Assembly: GCA_035275065.1 (NCBI GenBank)
Contig: DATENM010000061.1
Location: 1-64,000 of the forward strand
DNA length: 64,000 nt
From: Blastocatellia bacterium
GTDB taxonomy: Bacteria; Acidobacteriota; Blastocatellia; UBA7656
Reading direction: 5' to 3'
Both the position numbers and the translations under genes were made by a program. This document shows, piece after piece, positions 62,032 to 64,000 of this stretch (the first letter of the stretch is position 1; each line of letters opens with the position of its first letter). The notes below the pieces were generated by a model that ran no database searches, was not told the origin of the DNA, and saw only the letters and a list, made by a program, of their open reading frames with translations.

Positions 62032-64000
62032 AGAACTGTTGCAGGAGGCGCTCGACCTGGAACCGGGCCGGCGGCAGGCATTTTTGGAAAGCGCCTGTGC
62101 CGGCGACGCACGGCTGCGCCGCGAAGTCGAGACCCTGCTCGGCAAAGAAGAACGGGCCAGGAGCTTCATGGAGACTCCGGCTTTCGCCTACCTCGCCACT
62201 GAGCGGGCCGCCGTCTCGCTGACCGGCGCGCACGTCAGCCATTACCGCGTCGAATCGCTGGTCGGCAGGGGCGGCATGGGCGAAGTCTACAGGGCGCGGG
62301 ACGAAAACCTGCCGCGCACCGTGGCGCTGAAAATGTTGCCCGCCGAGTTTACGGCGGACGCCGACCGCGTGCGGCGCTTCGAGCAAGAAGCCTTCACGGC
62401 TTCAAAGCTCAATCACCCGAACATCATCACCATCTTTGAGATTCTGCACATCGAGGGGTCGCATTTCATCGCCAGCGAATACGTCGAAGGCCAAACCTTG
62501 CGCCAGCGGCTGACGGAGCCGGCGACGAATAAACGCCTGCGCCTCAGTGTCGGCCAGGCGATTGATATTGCCATCCAAGTCGCCAGCGCGCTCAAAGCGG
62601 CGCACACCGCCTGGATCATCCACCGCGACATCAAGCCCGAAAACATCATGGTACGCGCCGACGGCCTGGTGAAAGTGCTCGACTTCGGCATCGCCAAGCT
62701 GGGACAGGGCGGCGGGGAGACCGGGCGATGGGGTGATGCGGCGATGGGACGACAGGGGGAGAGGGGGAGACAGGGAGATAGCGGGACCATCGCCGCATCG
62801 CCGCTTCGCCCCATCGCCCCCTCGTCCCCACACTCCATCGCCGCGTCGTTCACGGTGCCGGGCGCGGTGATGGGCACGGCGAGTTATATGTCGCCGGAGC
62901 AGGCGCGCGGCGAGCCGCTCGACGGGCGCACGGATATCTTCTCGCTGGGCGCTGTGCTCTACGAGATGGTCACCGGCGAGCGGCTCTTCACCGGCGCGAC
63001 GCGGGCGGAAGCCTTACAGGCGGCACGCGGCGGGCCGGCGGCGGCGCCGCATTATCGCTTCGAGCACGTCCCGAAAGAGCTGGAACGCATCATCCGCAGG
63101 GCGCTGCGCCAAGACCGCGACCAGCGCTACGCTTCGGCGGGCGAGATGTTGGTTGAATTGGAGTCGTTGAAGCATCGGCTGGAAAACCGCACCAGCCGGA
63201 GAGTGGCTAAGTTTAGCGCGCTGGCTTTGCTGGCGGTCATGTTGTTAGCGGGGGTCGCGACGCTGGCCTCGCGCAACGAAGTCTGGGACGAGCAGGTTTT
63301 ACGCGATGGGCACACGGCGGCAGTGCGCCGCGCCGTCTTTTCACCCGACGGGCGCTTGCTGGTTTCAGTCGGTGAAGACAAGCAGGTCATCGTCTGGGAC
63401 TTCGCGCGGCGCGAGCGGCTGGCGACCTTCAGCGATCACACGGACTGGGTCAGTACGGTCGCCTTCGCGCCGGATGGGAAGCGGTTCGCGACCGGCAGCT
63501 ATGACCGCACGGTGATCGTCTGGGACGCCATCAAGCTGCAAAAGGAGGCCGTGCTACGCGGGCATCAAGCCCCCGTTAGCGCCGTGACTTTTTCGCCCGA
63601 CGGGCAGGTGCTGGTGACTGTCGAAAAATCCCCCGCGCTCCGGGACCGCGCCACGCTCCTCTGGCGTGTGGGGAGCTGGGAGCAATTTGCCCAGATTCCG
63701 CTGGGGGCCAGCGATGTTCACTTGCTGCTCTTCCCGACGGCCGACAGGCGGATGGTTTACGACAATGCCACGACGCCGCTGCCGGACACCTGGAACGTGA
63801 GCACCGGCCAGCCGCTCGGCAATCTGTTCGACCCCGACTGGCGTGGTCAGAATGCGGCGTTCTCGCCTGACGGCACGCGGATGGTCAGTCTGCGGAGCGA
63901 TGGTGAGGTCATCTTTGTCGACTTCAAGCGGCGGCGCACGCTCAGCCGCGAGCGGGCGCATCAAGACAACGGGCGCGCCGTCGCCTATTCGCCTGACGGG
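62003..64000 (+). CDS. Ser/Thr protein kinase with WD40 repeats (3'-truncated by window)
   Basis: At least 666 residues; runs off the right edge. Kinase domain about 80-365: GRGGMGEVY, VALKMLPAE, HRDIKPENIM, VLDFGIAKL, TASYMSPEQARG. Membrane helix about 405-425, then WD40 units (about 435 onward: FSPDGRLLVSVGEDKQVIVW). Inserted between the DFG motif and the SPEQ motif are 39 in-frame residues of low-complexity Gly/Arg/Ala/Pro sequence from an octamer repeat. ATG at 62003 overlaps the sigma gene. Confidence 0.93.
   Translation, partial: MDQTQWQRIEELLQEALDLEPGRRQAFLESACAGDARLRREVETLLGKEERARSFMETPAFAYLATERAAVSLTGAHVSHYRVESLVGRGGMGEVYRARDENLPRTVALKMLPAEFTADADRVRRFEQEAFTASKLNHPNIITIFEILHIEGSHFIASEYVEGQTLRQRLTEPATNKRLRLSVGQAIDIAIQVASALKAAHTAWIIHRDIKPENIMVRADGLVKVLDFGIAKLGQGGGETGRWGDAAMGRQGERGRQGDSGTIAASPLRPIAPSSPHSIAASFTVPGAVMGTASYMSPEQARGEPLDGRTDIFSLGAVLYEMVTGERLFTGATRAEALQAARGGPAAAPHYRFEHVPKELERIIRRALRQDRDQRYASAGEMLVELESLKHRLENRTSRRVAKFSALALLAVMLLAGVATLASRNEVWDEQVLRDGHTAAVRRAVFSPDGRLLVSVGEDKQVIVWDFARRERLATFSDHTDWVSTVAFAPDGKRFATGSYDRTVIVWDAIKLQKEAVLRGHQAPVSAVTFSPDGQVLVTVEKSPALRDRATLLWRVGSWEQFAQIPLGASDVHLLLFPTADRRMVYDNATTPLPDTWNVSTGQPLGNLFDPDWRGQNAAFSPDGTRMVSLRSDGEVIFVDFKRRRTLSRERAHQDNGRAVAYSPDG
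62727..62844 (+). repeat. Octamer-repeat palindrome inside kinase gene
   Basis: Left arm (about 62727-62784) of GATGGGGT, GATGCGGC, GATGGGAC, GACAGGGG-type units; right arm (about 62787-62844) of CATCGCCG-type units. The two arms are roughly complementary. The insertion keeps the reading frame. Confidence 0.75.

Overview
The window looks like chromosome from an Acidobacteriota-type bacterium, probably related to Blastocatellia. The inference rests on gene style, not a marker gene: Oar-like TonB receptors with an N-terminal carboxypeptidase-regulatory domain, ECF sigma factors paired with Ser/Thr kinases carrying TPR or WD40 repeats, SBBP and YCF48 propellers, secreted cyclophilin and Spy-like proteins, and high GC over most of the window. 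No rRNA or CRISPR array is present.

Region 1 (about 155-29,488) is bracketed by a perfect 47-bp direct repeat. The right copy is the 3' part of an intact tRNA-Thr(CGU) gene and the left copy is a displaced tRNA fragment next to a tyrosine integrase. This is the signature of a 29.3-kb integrative element or island. Its two ends are AT-richer and mobile-like. The left end has an integrase, an Xis-like protein, a terminase-small-subunit-like protein with phased iterons, and an XRE repressor with a palindromic operator. The right end has an AlpA-like HTH protein, two HNH proteins and an ArdC-like antirestriction protein. The middle (6-25.5 kb) is GC-rich and host-like: a DUF347 membrane protein, two YncE-type propellers, a PAP2 phosphatase, tandem dual-specificity phosphatases, PepSY proteins, two TonB receptors, a two-component system and a metallophosphatase. 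It also holds decayed pieces, including a second broken copy of the terminase-like gene.

Region 2 (29.5-37.3 kb) is an arginine operon: an integrase remnant, then argR with a palindromic ARG-box-like operator, argG, an uncharacterised DUF1611/BioD-like P-loop gene, argC, argD, an N-acylornithine carbamoyltransferase (not classical ArgF) and argB. argH lies separately at 47-48.5 kb. No argA, argJ or argE is present. The transcarbamylase looks more like the N-succinylornithine type, and the P-loop protein is a candidate for the missing acylation step. This is the most interesting biochemical hypothesis in the window.

Region 3 (37.3-64 kb) is ordinary chromosome with accessory touches: a DinB gene followed by an integron attC-like site, a VIT-vWA protein coupled to a MerR regulator, two sigma/kinase modules, a sigma/anti-sigma/Spy operon, two toxin-antitoxin pairs, a molybdopterin oxidoreductase, a HEAT-cyclophilin fusion, an APC permease, a HIT protein and murA. 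Several palindromes built from 7- or 8-bp tandem units and a 24-bp REP-like hairpin sit between or inside genes.
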